A DNA stretch of 64,000 nt, from the NCBI GenBank assembly GCA_021432635.1, contig MU270022.1, positions 992,001 through 1,056,000 on the forward strand, written 5' to 3'. This document shows, in pieces, positions 10,496 to 22,568 of the stretch (position 1 is its first letter; each line of letters begins with the position of its first letter). The translations under genes and the position numbers were made by a program. This DNA is from Thozetella sp. PMI_491 (taxonomy: Eukaryota > Ascomycota > Sordariomycetes > Chaetosphaeriales > Chaetosphaeriaceae). A model generated the notes under the pieces. The model made no database searches. It had not been told where the DNA came from and was given only the letters and a program-made list of their open reading frames with translations.

Positions 10496-13400
10496 TTACA
10501 CCAGTTTAACCGAATTATATGGTGTCACGACCACAGGATCCAGCAGCCCGTAGTCGGCTGTACCGCTCGGTTGTGTTGGGGCTCCGAATAGACCCATGGG
10601 CGGAGATCCGCTAGAACGGAGGTCGTCCCATATCGGCGAGAGAACATTGGCCAAGGTAGTAGAGACAATGGCTTCTACCTTGTTCTCACCTTGGACTAAA
10701 TACTGCGTAATGTCTCTGCTGGCGTCGATGACGTCCAGTGCGGGCAGAACATGTCCATTAATCGACACGCTGAGAGTATGAACGACTCGTCCAAACGAGA
10801 TGATGGCTCCGGAGGAGTCGTTGGTGGGCGGCCACTGGAAGCTAGTCTCGTAGTACCCAAGACCTGAGACGTGCTGCAGCCCATCGATCTGCTGCCAAGA
10901 GACGAGCCGTGACAGTTGGTGAGTCGTGTTGTGCTTGTCCGCTACCGGGGAGATGTCCATGAAGTTTGAAGGAGGATCCCAGTGCTCTGCCGTCAAAGTC
11001 CAATTGAGGAGCTCAAAGGGCTTGGCTGAGGTGGGCTTGACGGGGTGCTTCTTGTCGTCGGAAGTCGTGACGAAGCCGTAGCAACTGCGGGTGCTATATC
11101 CCACGTGCGCTTCCAAGCTATTACCGGACTGGAAGACCCCGAGGATGGTACGAGAAGTGGCTACGGCATGTAATGACGACTTCTCCTTGTTTCTGAAAGC
11201 CACAACAGTGGTCTGTTCTGGACCCAAGCGGAAGAAAATAGTCGTTGTGCTGTCGCTCTGAGTATAGGTCATAATTGGTGTCTGTTCACCAGTCCAGACG
11301 TTGTAGAAGTAGGGGACGCCAGTAGACTTGAACTCGATAGTTCCCTCGCTGGAAGCGGTACCTGGCCATGAGGGATTGTGGTATATATAGATATAATCTT
11401 CGTCCGCGTCGGGATTGTGGCGCCAGACCGTCCACCACGTCGAGTTCGCCTTGACGCTGGTAAGTGGCTGAATGCCGAGAGATGCCACAACTCCAGCAAT
11501 TGCCGTATCGTCCACCTCATGCACGTTGCTCAGAGAGCGGATGCTTTCAAGAGCCTGTTTAGCGTACGCTGCCCCGCTTTCGTTGTAGCTCGCCAGATAG
11601 GAGGGGATGCCGCCCGAAAAGATGACTGGTAGTCCGTCATGGGCGAGCTGGCTGATTCTTTCGGCCCCTAGAACCGTCAGCTGGTCGGTACCACGCACCA
11701 CCAATGCCTTGAAAGACTGTGCGTTGGGCCCAAGAACACCATTTGAGACATACGCCTCGGGCAGTGCAAGTGCTTCTGGGTTAAGATACTGGTAGCTGTA
11801 GCCTAAGGAAGAGATTTGCTGTTAGTGGGTGACCATCTTGAGTATGAGTATCTTGGCCGGAGTCTATGATAACTCACCGGCGTCGGTAAGATCTGAAGGT
11901 TGATAGTTCTGCGGGATATTCGGATAAGTTGTGAGCTTCTGGTAGAAGGCAATGTCCACCTTGGCTACTCCCGACTGGAAGAGATATGAGTGGCGGGCAC
12001 AGTATCCAGTGAGCGCCGGCAAAAAGTTCCAAGATGGCTGATGGCGCCCATGCATCTCTGACCATGCGTAGGTAAATGTTGTATAGCCAGGCCAGGTAGT
12101 GTTCGGATACTATAGTCATGCTCCTGGTTAACACGGGTCCTAACGTTGCGATGCTGTGGTTGCGCAGGAGAGCCAGCACGTACCTGGCCGGAATACGGCA
12201 AGCCGTGGATGACGAGCGCATTAACTCCGCCGGCAAAGAGCCTCTTGAAGAGGCTAAGGAGATTGGGGATGAACTGCTGGTAGGTCTGGCTGAGTCCCGC
12301 ACCGACCTCGGCTGATACAATTTTCTTGAGCGCCATGTTGGCTGGCCCACTGAATTGACGGAAAGCGTCTATATTGCTAGAGAAAGCGAGATCTTCACAC
12401 TCTGGTGCGTCGAGATTAGCAATGACAGATTGCTATGCCCCCATTTGTTAGTAGATTGCAAGTAGCAGAAATTGTGCAAAAAGCAATAGACTAACCATGT
12501 CTACTGCCATGTTGTATCCAGGCTGGGCCGAGAATTTGACATTTAGATAATCGTTGGCCCAAGTCCTCAAAGCATCCAGATACTCGCCGTACTGCTCCGT
12601 AAGCTAGCAATATCGTCAGCATCTATGTAACGCACTGCGGATATGCAATAAATCAGAGAACGCCATACCGTTGTTCGGTAGTCGGCTATGTGGCTATTTC
12701 CCGAATCTGCTTCGTCTGTGACGAACCATGTGTCAAAGTGCTCGGTGAGACTGTTCTGGTGGAAGATGAGCGGATACCACTTGTTGAGAGAGTAGCCGCG
12801 TCGCTGCTCAAAGGCCTTGGGCAGATCCTGGGTCCAGTAAATGTTAGGGTTGTTCTCCACGCTGTCCTCCCAGGCAAATTCAGCGACCTGTTGGAGCCGC
12901 TCCTTGGTCCCGCCACCGAGGAGATAGGTCTCCCAGAAGTCGGTCATGACCTTGGCGCCACGCGCGGAGAAGTGATCGACGATCCACGAGCCGTCTTGGA
13001 CGAAGCTCTGCGGCGACGTCTGAGGCCCCGTGAGTTGCGTCGGCGACTCTACCGCACGCTGACCAGAGGGTACTAAATATACCGCGAAGACGACATTCTC
13101 GAGACCTTGCTGGTTTTGGGCAAAGGCGACTTGAAGAACTCCGTCGGCAGTAACGTTCTGGGTCACGTCTTGGAGGCTATCGGCGGCAAGCGTGTACTGT
13201 GTGCGCGATTCTGTCTTGTCGTTGGGAAGGCTGGGTTCGGGTGTCGACAAGAACGCGCTGTCTTTGGCGAGGGCCGTTACAACAGCCTGGAGTTTACCAG
13301 TGCCCCAGCCGGGAATGGTGCTGTTGAACTGGCCGCCAAGAGGCACAAACGAGTAGACAGGTTTGAGGTCCCACGCCAGGCCTTCGTCGCCAGCTTTGGC

Positions 13401-13957
13401 AGGGACGCCTTGTCCTTGGTTTGGGCCCATGGCAAAGTCCATAATCAACCCACTGTCATGATGGGCATTGATTATGGTGTCAAACAGATCCTCTAGTTGG
13501 GAATTTCGTTAGCTAGCCTATTTCCAAGGGTGAACCCAAAGTTCACAGCTAGCCACTTACTCCAGGCCGGAGTTCCCCATCCATACGTAGACCAGTCGAC
13601 TGGGACGAAAGTACCGGGATTGGCTCCGTACAGGTAGAAGCCCAAGACCTCAACACCGGCGGCGCCTATGGCACCTGCATCTGCAATGTCCCGTGCCACG
13701 CTGTCATGGTCGGCCGAGGCGTCAGGAATCCAGTACCGGAAGCGTGGCCGAACATTGACGGGTGGGTTTGCGAAGCTACCAGCATCCCGCCGGAAGGGAA
13801 CCTGGATATCATAGCGATCTAAAGGAGAGCAACCGCTTTGGAGGGCAAAGCCCCCTAGAGCGACCAACGCTGACAGGAACCTCTTCTAAGTCTGTGTCAG
13901 TGACTAACTCTCCTTCACAAAGGCACGGTGACTAGTTTTGCTTACCCGGCTAAGCAT
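10496..13957 (-). CDS. Secreted GH106-like (alpha-L-rhamnosidase-type) glycoside hydrolase, seven exons
   Basis: Minus-strand exons are 13957-13946, 13885-13561, 13492-12669, 12603-12496, 12432-12184, 12109-11878 and 11802-10496. All six introns are GT-AG (60-75 nt) and the spliced frame is open for 1,018 residues, near the usual size of fungal members. Exon 1 encodes only MLSR; residues 5-20 form a hydrophobic signal peptide (KRFLSALVALGGFALQSG). Family-like blocks include FANPPVNVRPRFRYWIPDAS near the N-terminus, IMDFAMGPNQGQGVP, a WPGYTTFTYAWSEMHGRHQ segment and a long beta-rich C-terminus. These resemble the GH106 group, which releases L-rhamnose from plant polymers such as rhamnogalacturonan. 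I did not map catalytic glutamates. Many fungal homologues are labelled only 'secreted protein', so substrate is uncertain. It converges on the broken kinase gene, 226 bp away. Confidence 0.85.
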
Positions 13958-16633
13958 CGCGACACTAGATCCGGTGTCCAGGAAAGCCTTAAGGTTAGGA
14001 ATGAGGACATAGCTTGCTCACCCATCGTTGTACTCTGGTTATATGTCCGTGGGCACTCCTGTGGCCCCACAATCAAGATTCCCCGGGAGCTCCTAGACCG
14101 ACCTGGAGATGGGAGGTGATGCATGGTTGGCTAGTCGTGACATCAAAAACTGAGACTCTGTCTAGGGTGCGCGTGCACGCGCTGGATCAACATCCAATTA
14201 CTTCATACGCAGGGAAGGCGCCAAGTCACGACGCCAAATTAGATGACACTACGGTAGCATTCAGCCTGAACCGCTGTAGGGCCATGAACAAGTGTGGAGA
14301 AGGCTAAATATCATATCTCGGGGCTACTAAGAGCGATGGCCCAGTGCCTGGTTTGGCATAGGGCTACAAAGATCTCGGGGTTGTGAAGACCGAAGCCTGT
14401 TTGCCGTAAAAATGCCATAACGGTCTCAGCTAGACTGTGTGCAATACGAGAGCGCTCTCTCAGGCCAGGAAAGGGAGGTGCAGTGCTCAATTGACGAGAT
14501 GGAGTGTCAGAAGTGTCGGGATCGGGTCCGGGCTCCGCTTCACCCCGCAAATCGTAGGATGATGCTGGTCAGGGGTTGCAATAGCAGAGGTTGCAATAGG
14601 ACTGGAGTTAAGTCGGCGGTGCAGGCAGGCATTTCGATGATGGCACTTGGCCCAGGGGCGGGTTGCACCTGACTGGCGGCCAGGACATACATGTCTCCCT
14701 GTCCTCGAGCAATAGGGGGCTAAAATCACTCTTCCAATCTCTCGCCTCATCGGCACCGTAATAATTGCAACCCCATCTGTCGTGACTCCAGTGAACAAAG
14801 TGCGAGAAAGCCGCGTTTGCCAAGGCGATAGATCTCCCGAGACCAGGTTTCTGCTGGAAACAAAGCGGTTATTACATGGGATAATTATAGCACATATACT
14901 TGGTAATCAGCTGCACCCGTCAGGGGTTTCCCCCTGACTCGCCCAACCAACAAACACCGATCGCAGGCACACTTGTATGTACGGAAGCCACAACGGGCTA
15001 AAGGGGTAAGAATCGCGTGGCGCGCAAGACATCTAAGAGATCGTTTTCCTAATCCGATCTACGCTACCAATAGATCTTAAACTAGAGACGGCAACTATGC
15101 AAGTTTGGGCCGGCAGCAGTTTCAACGATCGAGTATTAGATCAAACTATTTGGGGTCTGCTGGGAGCTATTGCTCTCGCTCTCGCTCAGCGCTAAGCCGA
15201 AGAATTTCACCAGGTTCGAGCACACCGGAGATCCACAAACGGTTCGCGCGCGCCAAGTGCCTTGCAGCGTTGCAGGCCGTGGATCGCTGTTCGGGCAAAT
15301 CGGCGGGGAGTTGGGTGCGGGGATCGTCGCACTCGGCTTATATCCCGGAATTTGAGGGATGGCGAGACCCAGACTTGGGAGGAAGCGCCACCCAACGCGA
15401 CTAACGTCGACGCGGAATGACCTACGAGGCGCGACGACAGTGGATAGAAAAGTGTGGGGTCATAGACATGTGTTATACGCCCGTCACGAGGGGATTTGCG
15501 GTTGCCGCATTTCCTTCTCATGACACCGATGAAGTGGTGGGATATGGTAGTAGCGGGGGGAGAGTACAGCCAACTGTCTTGGCTGCTCTGATCTTCGCAA
15601 AGGCGGTGGGCTCGCTCAGTCGGTCATACGGCTTGTTGATTGGACTGACGTCAAATGACAGTGGACATCTAGCGTTAGCATACACGTGCTGCAATAGGCA
15701 ACTGGATAGGGGTAGACAGGGTAGTTTGCTAACCTAGCCCCGTAGCATTTTATTGTCGGCCTCTCGGCACAGTGAAGGGCTTTCCATAAGGTCATTCGGG
15801 CCATAGTAACCTAAGAACAAGCCGGGTCTAGTACCGAAGGGTATCCATGAATTGTTGCGACGAGTAGCATACTCATTGCTCTAGTAGCACCGCCTACGCG
15901 CCGCCGGAAACTAAGGGAATACAGTTTGGCAGCACTACTACCAGCCCAGTAGGAACCACATACGTAGCAGTTCGATATCACACGTGAACCCGTCGGGTAT
16001 ACACGACTTTTTGACCGCGTGACTGAAATATGTAAGGATTGGAGGTGGCTAAGGACACAGCAACAACGGAGCCCACCTAGCGGATAGAGTAAGGCCCCGT
16101 AGACCAGGAACCAAAGAGGAGAGGTCGATTCTGCAGGTATGACCGCACGTCAGGACCGACTCTTTAGTAAACATGCTCCGAAGGCGAAGTATAGAGGAGA
16201 TATCAAGGAGAATATGATCATGATGAGAGGCAATCCAAGTGGGGGCTGTTTCACGCACTGGAACCCCCCGCACAAAGCACAAAGCATAGAGCATAGGGAA
16301 TAGCCAATGAACCCTTTATACATTCACGAGATCCTAGGTTCCGATAATCTCTTCAGCCTTGGTTGCTCTGTAAAAGAGGACCTCGTCTTCCTATTGTCGA
16401 GCCAATTGATCATCCTAGGCTATATTGCCGGGAGCAAAGGTACGATTCGGGCGACTGGTCGGATCCCCTTGTCTAAAGCCGCAATCTCCGCCAACAACTA
16501 TCGTCCCCCCTACTAGCGCTTACGAAGCCCACTTTTACGAGCACTCAACCGCTATCAACTTCGAGAATACTAAGCATACCTCGCAAGCTTCGGCTCTGCA
16601 AAAACTCTACAGACATCTCGATACGTCTCTGCA
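13958..16633. other. 2.7-kb stretch with no supported gene
   Basis: Many short frames exist on both strands but none shows family resemblance, codon continuity or plausible splice structure. A short perfect hairpin lies at 14919-14938. The GC content is not low, so this is not obvious RIP-mutated repeat DNA; decayed genes are possible. The 5' end must hold the promoter of the GH106-like gene. Confidence 0.4.
14919..14938. repeat. Perfect 8-bp hairpin
   Basis: GTCAGGGG, loop TTTC, then CCCCTGAC. There is no T-run or gene next to it and its role is unknown. Confidence 0.7.
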
Positions 16634-17295
16634 ATGGAATCCCTTAGAGCCTTTTCTCTTTGCCTCCCTAAGGCTGCCACCAAGGCAATGCCCCAACTCC
16701 GCTCTGCGCAGCATCTCCGTGGACTGCCGATTATTGCATTGAATCGGTCTTCGATTTCGCCTAGGTTTCGCAGCACATCGGCGGCTGCCTCAGCCAAAAA
16801 GAGACCGATACTCACTGCGAATGCGCCCAAACCGCTGCCTGGGCTCTACAACCAGGCAATCGTGGCTGGTGGTATCGTGTATTGCTCTGGCACTGTGGCC
16901 GTGGACCCTGAAACGGGGAGGATCGTTGAGGGCGATATCCGAGACCGCACCGTAAGTCCTATCCGCTGCCATTATCAAGAGGGCTAATTAGCTGATTTCG
17001 AACCTAGCATCGATGCATCAAGAATCTTACTGCCGTCCTTGAGGCCGCTGGGACTAAGATCGATAACGTTGTCAAGGTCAACGTCTACCTGTCCAATGAA
17101 GAAGATTTTGACAAGATGAACGAGGTCTATATGACATACTGGGGAGAAATTAAGCCCTGTAGAACGTAAGAAAGATGCAGTTCAAGTTTATCGTTCAGAA
17201 ATTTGCTAATAGTACCCCCCTCGATCAGGTGCGTAATTGTGAAGACGCTGCCGCTGAACTACGACATAGAAATCGAGTGCGTCGCAGTTCTATGA
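16634..17295 (+). CDS. RidA/YjgF/UK114-family protein, probably mitochondrial
   Basis: Exons are 16634-16951, 17008-17165 and 17229-17295, with introns of 56 and 63 nt (GTAAGT..CTAG and GTAAGA..TCAG). The 180-residue product has a family core beginning near residue 60: PLPGLYNQAIVAGGIVYCSG, then DNVVKVNVYLSNEEDFDKMNEVY, and the C-terminal KPCRTCVIVKTLPL..DIEIECVAVL. The conserved arginine of the RPARTC-like motif is present. RidA proteins hydrolyse reactive enamine/imine intermediates released by PLP enzymes. The first ~55 residues are rich in Arg, Ser, Ala and Leu with no acidic cluster, consistent with a mitochondrial presequence as in yeast Mmf1 (inference). No neighbour points to a specific pathway. 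Confidence 0.9.
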
Positions 17296-17869
17296 AGAGA
17301 GGGAGAAGGAAATCACGAAACCGAGGTCAAGGGAACGATAGTAATGCCACTCAATAGCCTTGTTGATTGTTGATCACAGTCCACCGTGCTTGTAGAGACA
17401 TGTCTAGAACAAGTCCATTCTAATCATACTGCAGGGACGAAAGCCCTCAAAGCTCTATCGCTTGACACACAGCATGCTTGAGTATTCTCAAGTAAGAGAC
17501 GAAACTGTTGAGAAATTTCGTATACAGTCTTTTGCACTAATTCAACTGAATCCAGTTGCTGCTTTTACGCATCGCTACAATACGTCTAGCAGCTGGACTA
17601 TAATACGCGTGGTCGGCTATAATCAGCGTTAGACAGTGTTGCTGTGTAAACCAAACTTGCGTCGAATGGACCTTGTATTGATGGAACAACTAAAATCTAG
17701 GTATTCAAGCACTTCTTTTCCTTACCAGAGTTCTAGATTTTACATCAGGAGAGATTACTTATGACACCTAGGAAGGGCGAAGGCGGCTCCTCTCACGCCT
17801 CTCTTGCTCTGTCGCACGTTCGAAGAGGCTCGCGAGTCATCGCTGTGCTATGTTTCCTACTTCACCCTA

Positions 17870-18910
17870 ATATGAGAGATTATATGACTCGTTTGTAGCG
17901 CTCAGGCTAGATGGTTGCTCCCAAGTATTTACCAGGCGCGCATCGCGTATCTTCAATCTGCCCTCATCTTCATCCGGCTTGGCAAATGGGATATGGCAAT
18001 CTGTGATTTCCAGGCCACCCTTGAGGGTCAGACAGTCCGTATGAATGGAGGCGGGCCACCAGACTTTGCCTCAGCGTTCCAGACAGCCGAGGACTGCATA
18101 GCCAAGATGCCAGGAATCATCCGCTTTGGCCTTCTCCTTCTCTCTTCGGCCGATCCTTTCTGGTATCAAGCCAAGAGGCTACAGAGCTGGGCCCTGTGGC
18201 TAGGGCATGGCTCGCCGATACCATTCGAAGTACCTGGCCTCTCGATCTGGATGCTGTCGATCCGGAGCGCCTCAACATCAGTCCTGCCTCTTACGCGGAT
18301 TATAAGCTAGAGGACCGTCCCGCCAGCCCCTTGCTCGATTTGTTGTTATAAACGTGCCGGAATTTTGTCGAGGGGGTGATGAGGCGACAGGAAAGGCCGA
18401 GGCTGTCGTCCAACAGGCAGTTAATATGGTAATCAGGGCTGACCTCGATGGGCGGCGGCAAACTCTACGTAAGGACGATTTGACAGAAAGCCAGCCAGCC
18501 GAGAGCATTGAAGGCGCCAGCGAGGCTGCCTGTCAAGAAGTTGAGTTGTCACTGTCAGTAGAAAAGGTGCTTCTCTTAGCGCGAGGGAGCTTAGAAGCAA
18601 ACGCGGCTGGACTGGAGCTTGGCGTGCAGCCAGGCATCGGGTAGGAACGCGTGTGCTAAGTGGTTTTCGACTGGGTGGAAGAGAATAGCCCACTCAGCCG
18701 GAGCGCAAGGCAGTCGCAAAGGATCTTATAGCTGCTTGGAAGAATGTACGGGGATGGCAGTTCTGTGCCAGAACCCCCGAATTGAATTTTCGCGAAGGTT
18801 TTCGATTTAATGCTGGAAGACACTGCCACCCGTGGCGATGAGAAGGAATTGGACCAGTTCATCGGCATGCTCGTGTCAAGCCAATAGAGCAGAGCACTGC
18901 TGGTGCCAAG
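17870..18910 (+). pseudogene. Possible decayed gene, unidentified
   Basis: A plus-strand frame (about 17915-18310) has ordinary coding character, with an alpha-helical ARIAYLQSALIFIRLGKWDM segment resembling a TPR-like helix pair. It then shifts frame: a coding-like stretch PERLNISPASYADYKLED appears in another frame near 18260-18310, and VFDLMLEDTATRGDEKELDQF near 18798-18860 in yet another. No intron set joining them was found. I suspect the remains of one gene broken by indels and stops; no family is claimed. Confidence 0.3.
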
Positions 18911-19740
18911 ACGGCAGTTGCTGCATTTTCTCTCTAACCTTGTTCGCATTCCCTGCATAGAAGACCACCTCTGTACGAGATAGGCCAACCAGCAGAATGG
19001 ATCGAAAATAGCCCAGGTCGAGTGTGGGTATGCCAACTACGTGATGATGGTCCGGGGATTTGGTACGCGGGAGCCGGCTAAAGGGCCGGCCAAGACCAGT
19101 AAAGTGATCTACAAGGATACTCCCGGTCCCTGCGTTAGGCTCCTGCGGGTTCCATGTGCGTCGAGTTGCGTCATTCTGGAATGACCATCGGACGTCCGGC
19201 CCCAACACTTGCCAAAGCTGCCACTGGGCACGTCATGGCGCAATTGCATTCGGTTTGGAGAGAATTCAATGCGCAACGATGCATTTTGCAGTCCCTGTGC
19301 AAAAGGATTTTCTAGATTTTCAGCTCTGCCCGTCTTGGCTGAGCGGCTCCGAGACAGCTGACCCGCCTCGTACTACCCTCCCTGCTCCCGTAGGGTGTGT
19401 TGGTCTCCTCTTGGCGATACAGAGGCCGCCATGAGTTCCACGTGCTCGATATTGGTGGCTAGTAAGCACACGCGACTGATGACGCGCGCAAACATGTGAA
19501 ACCTAGCTTTCGCGCTCGCGCTAGGGAAAGCGATGCGGGCAGTGCCGTGTCAATTTACTTGAACCGCATGGCAACACTGAGTCGGCCTTTGTCTGCTACC
19601 CTACATCATGTACGGTGCCCCATCGATGCTACCCGTGTCGCGTGGCCTCGCTGCACATTCTACGACTGCTGCCGCCCTATTTCCCATAGCTGGTTGCATT
19701 CCACCCTGTGTAAAGGCTCAAGCCTAGAACCGCCGCGGCG

Positions 19741-20691
19741 ATGCATATCTTCCCCTTGTACTGGGTTCGTATTCGTCTCAAACAAGCCGCAGCCGGCCCT
19801 GCTGGGCTCACATGTACTGACGCGGGATGGAATATTCCAGGTTTTGCCCATAATAGCTGGCTTGGTGTGGTTTGGGATGCTCCTGGGAATGCTTCTCTAC
19901 TGGGTTGTAGACACACACGAGATGCGCTATTATACCTTCATTCCCGGAGAGTATATCGCCTACATCAGCGACGTAGGCGCCCAGCAGCAACGGCCCCTCT
20001 TCATCGCGTGCTCTTGTATCACGGTCGTCTTCCTAGATCTCTCATTCCTGGCTGATCGTTGGCTCCGCCATGAGGGCCGCTTAGTCCCGAACACGACCAT
20101 CCGCGAGAAGGTCTTGGCTTGGATGTCTATCCTTTTCGCTCTTGTTGGCAGCGCGGGGCTGGTTCTATTAACCATTTTCGACACATTTAATCACGCCACA
20201 CTGCATTACGTTTTTCTGCTGCTTTTCATGGCCGGATATTGTATCTCCGCTATCTTCATCTGTTGGGAGTTTCGGCGTCTTGAAGTTAGTACGTCGCACC
20301 CTCTGCATCGCTCCCGAGGAGTTACCTACACATATACCCTTATTGTTCCCTATACTTGCATGGATGCAGAGCTAAAGCCATTTCCACAGCGCATCCGAGG
20401 CACCCCATCCTCCGAATATCTTTCTGGGTCAAGCTTGGCTTTGTTATTGTCGAGGCGATCCTGGCGATCACCTTTATTGCGCTTAACTTCACCTCTCGGT
20501 ACGACGGTGCCGCCGTGATCGAATGGACCATTTCCTTCATCTTCACCTTCTATGAGGCATCTTTTTTCATCGATCTCTACCCTGCCACCTACACAAGTCC
20601 GACCGGAAGAGTAACGCGAGGACATTGGTCTCATGTGTCCAAAGCTCGCCACCTGCATGAGCGAGAGATGGAAGAAGCAAACCTCTTTTGA
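19741..20691 (+). CDS. Sfk1/Frag1/DRAM-family membrane protein
   Basis: Exons are 19741-19764, 19841-20288 and 20390-20691. The introns are 76 nt (GTTCGT..TTCCAG) and 101 nt (GTACGT..CACAG). The first exon encodes only MHIFPLYW; the join gives ...YWVLPIIAGLVWFGMLLG, the usual start of the family, so I prefer it to a longer open frame upstream. The 257-residue product has about six membrane segments, a loop with GEYIAYISDVGA, then FLLLFMAGYCISAIFICWEFRRL and a final AVIEWTISFIFTFYEASFF pair. Family members act in plasma-membrane lipid organisation in yeast (Sfk1 with the PI4-kinase Stt4) and in autophagy/GPI maturation in animals. The C-terminal tail is cytoplasmic and charged. Confidence 0.85.
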
Positions 20692-21089
20692 GTATCAAGT
20701 GTTACGGCTTACTTGGTTACGATCTTCCATGGTTGAGAAGATGATTTTGCCGAGAAACTTGATAACACGATATATTTAGAGCAATTCTATGCGATGGTTT
20801 ACACATATACTCTGTTTCCTATAGTTGCTTTTGGCATTCTCTCAGGGATAATAAACTAGACGCACTAGGCTTAATATAGGACTAAACTTTCCAGTATATG
20901 TCAATTACGCTAAATAAAGCATTCGTTCTATGACTGTTTTTGTAAACGAAACACATCTATCCCATTGGTGCAGCTGGTTGCGTATTCCTTATGACTGGAG
21001 TCAAGAGAGAGAACGACAGGAAAAGGTGAGCTCCCATGGCATCTCCAACTGTCCGCTTGCCACTTCGCGGTTGTTACGGTGCTGTCCGT
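20692..21089. other. Convergent 3' intergenic region
   Basis: Holds the 3' ends of two converging genes, with AT-rich sequence including AATAAA-like words (for example AATAAACTAG near 20850). Nothing else was seen. Confidence 0.5.
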
Positions 21090-21998
21090 TCAGTCAATGT
21101 TAAGGTGCTTCTTGAAAATCTCAATGATATCCTCGTCGGTCTTGCCCTTGACGCCCAGTAGCTCGTTATCCGTATTCTCGAACTTGCCGCCAAACTCCGG
21201 ATCCAAAACCGCCTGCCAAAGCAGTGGCACAAAGGTTTCAAAGTCGTGGAGCCCGTTTGCCAGCCTCTCGCGAGACTTGGCGAGCATGCTGTCGAGAGAG
21301 ACCGTGAAAGGCTCCCAGGTCTTGCCCGGAGCAGCCTGCTTGGCGAGCTCTAGCAGCTTGTTCTGCGTGGTCACAACGTCGTGGATGTACACAGTGCGGT
21401 TCTTGGTCTCGTCGGGGTGAGACAAGATACCGACGACCGCGTCGCCTATGCTTGAAAGGGTGGTCGTGCTGAAGGGCATGTCACCGCCATTGACGAGCAT
21501 GGGCTTCGAGTTCGTGGTGCTCAGAATGAAGTCGTGCTGGAGACCCCAGTCCAGGAAGGCGTTGTTGGAGACGAGCGTGTAGGTGAGATTGGTCTTCATG
21601 GACGTCTCGATGATGTGGTCCTGGACCTTGAGCTTAGGCTGGTAGACGGGAAGCTTGCGGGCGTTGGGGTTCTGGAGGTTTGACCCGAACTCGGAAGGCA
21701 GGAAGCGCTTGACGCCAACGGCGGCTGCCGCGTCAATCATGAGCACCTGCGAGGCAGTACCCTTGTCGCCAACAATGGAGACTACGGCATCTTGGCCGGT
21801 GAACGCGGACTTGAGTGAGTCGAGAGAAGTGAAATCGACCTCGGCCACATCAACACCAGCGGGAACGCTGGATTCGGACCCGGCTCTTTTAAGGACCTTG
21901 ATGTCGAATTTTCCAGAGGCGATCAACCTGCCCAGTACTACGCTGCCCAGACTGCCAGCAGCTCCGACAACTGCGACGGTTTTGATTGTGGTGGCCAT
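21090..21998 (-). CDS. NmrA-like / isoflavone-reductase-like NAD(P)-binding protein
   Basis: Single-exon, 302 residues, starting at ATG 21998 (MATTIKTVAVVG). The Rossmann GxxGxxG motif is VVGAAGSLG near residues 10-18. Other family features are VDFTSLDSLKSAFTGQDAVVS, FLPSEFGSNLQN and the lysine-containing QPKLKVQDHI helix that corresponds to the catalytic-lysine region of PCBER/isoflavone reductases. Members are either NADPH-dependent reductases of small phenolics or redox-sensing regulators, and sequence alone does not decide. The gene faces the C2H2/Zn2Cys6 regulator across 570 bp, a common arrangement for a regulator and its target enzyme (inference). Confidence 0.9.
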   Translation of the reverse strand: MATTIKTVAVVGAAGSLGSVVLGRLIASGKFDIKVLKRAGSESSVPAGVDVAEVDFTSLDSLKSAFTGQDAVVSIVGDKGTASQVLMIDAAAAVGVKRFLPSEFGSNLQNPNARKLPVYQPKLKVQDHIIETSMKTNLTYTLVSNNAFLDWGLQHDFILSTTNSKPMLVNGGDMPFSTTTLSSIGDAVVGILSHPDETKNRTVYIHDVVTTQNKLLELAKQAAPGKTWEPFTVSLDSMLAKSRERLANGLHDFETFVPLLWQAVLDPEFGGKFENTDNELLGVKGKTDEDIIEIFKKHLNID

Positions 21999-22153
21999 TG
22001 TAGCTGTGAGCGAATTTGCGCTGCAGGATTCGATAGCCACAAAGGGTAAAATGAATGAGTCGGAGGATATAGTAAGAGGTAGCTGCTAGTGGTGTGCGCT
22101 GTGTATTGTGTTGGTATGTCTGGAACTGCCTTGATCGAGAGACTCGGTGACCA

Positions 22154-22162
22154 TTATATATA
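22154..22162 (-). promoter_or_regulatory. TATA-like element of the NmrA-like gene
   Basis: Read on the minus strand this is TATATATAA, about 155 bp upstream of the start codon, in an otherwise GC-balanced promoter. Confidence 0.5.
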
Positions 22163-22568
22163 CCTTGGATCTGCATCCATTATAACTGCCACCTGAAGGC
22201 TTACACTGCTATGTGCTTTGCAATCCTCCCTCTCTGTATGAGACTAATAGTCGGCCCCAGCCTTCGCTAAAGTGGGGCCCGGTGGCCCAATGATTGTCTC
22301 AGTTCTCAGCTTGGCGTGTGGGAAGCCGAGTGGGATGAAGCATTCTTAGCTAATCTGTCTTTGTTCACCACCCCGGTCTCCATCGTTTGTCAGCCCCAGT
22401 AACTAGTGACCATCCCAACCGGCTGATCTGTGCACATCCCACTCGGCTGCCGACTACATTACTTCATGTGAACCGATATCCTTCTACGGCCCTTCGGGCC
22501 ACGCGTGAAGTCCGAAACCCTCTGCTGAAGCCGTTGTCCTTAGGGCTAGCGTGCTAGAAAACGCGAGC

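Noticed and set aside
10596-13496. Several plus-strand frames of 60-130 codons opposite the GH106-like gene
   Set aside because: They are antisense shadows of long GC-rich coding exons and have no family resemblance.
15105-15737. Two ~100-codon plus-strand frames as candidate genes
   Set aside because: No start context, splice structure, signal peptide or family motif supports them; they overlap frames on the other strand of similar length.
19496-20518. Long 340-codon frame as the full Sfk1-family protein
   Set aside because: Its N-terminal ~115 codons lack an appropriate start and family resemblance; a 24-nt first exon at 19741 restores the usual N-terminus.
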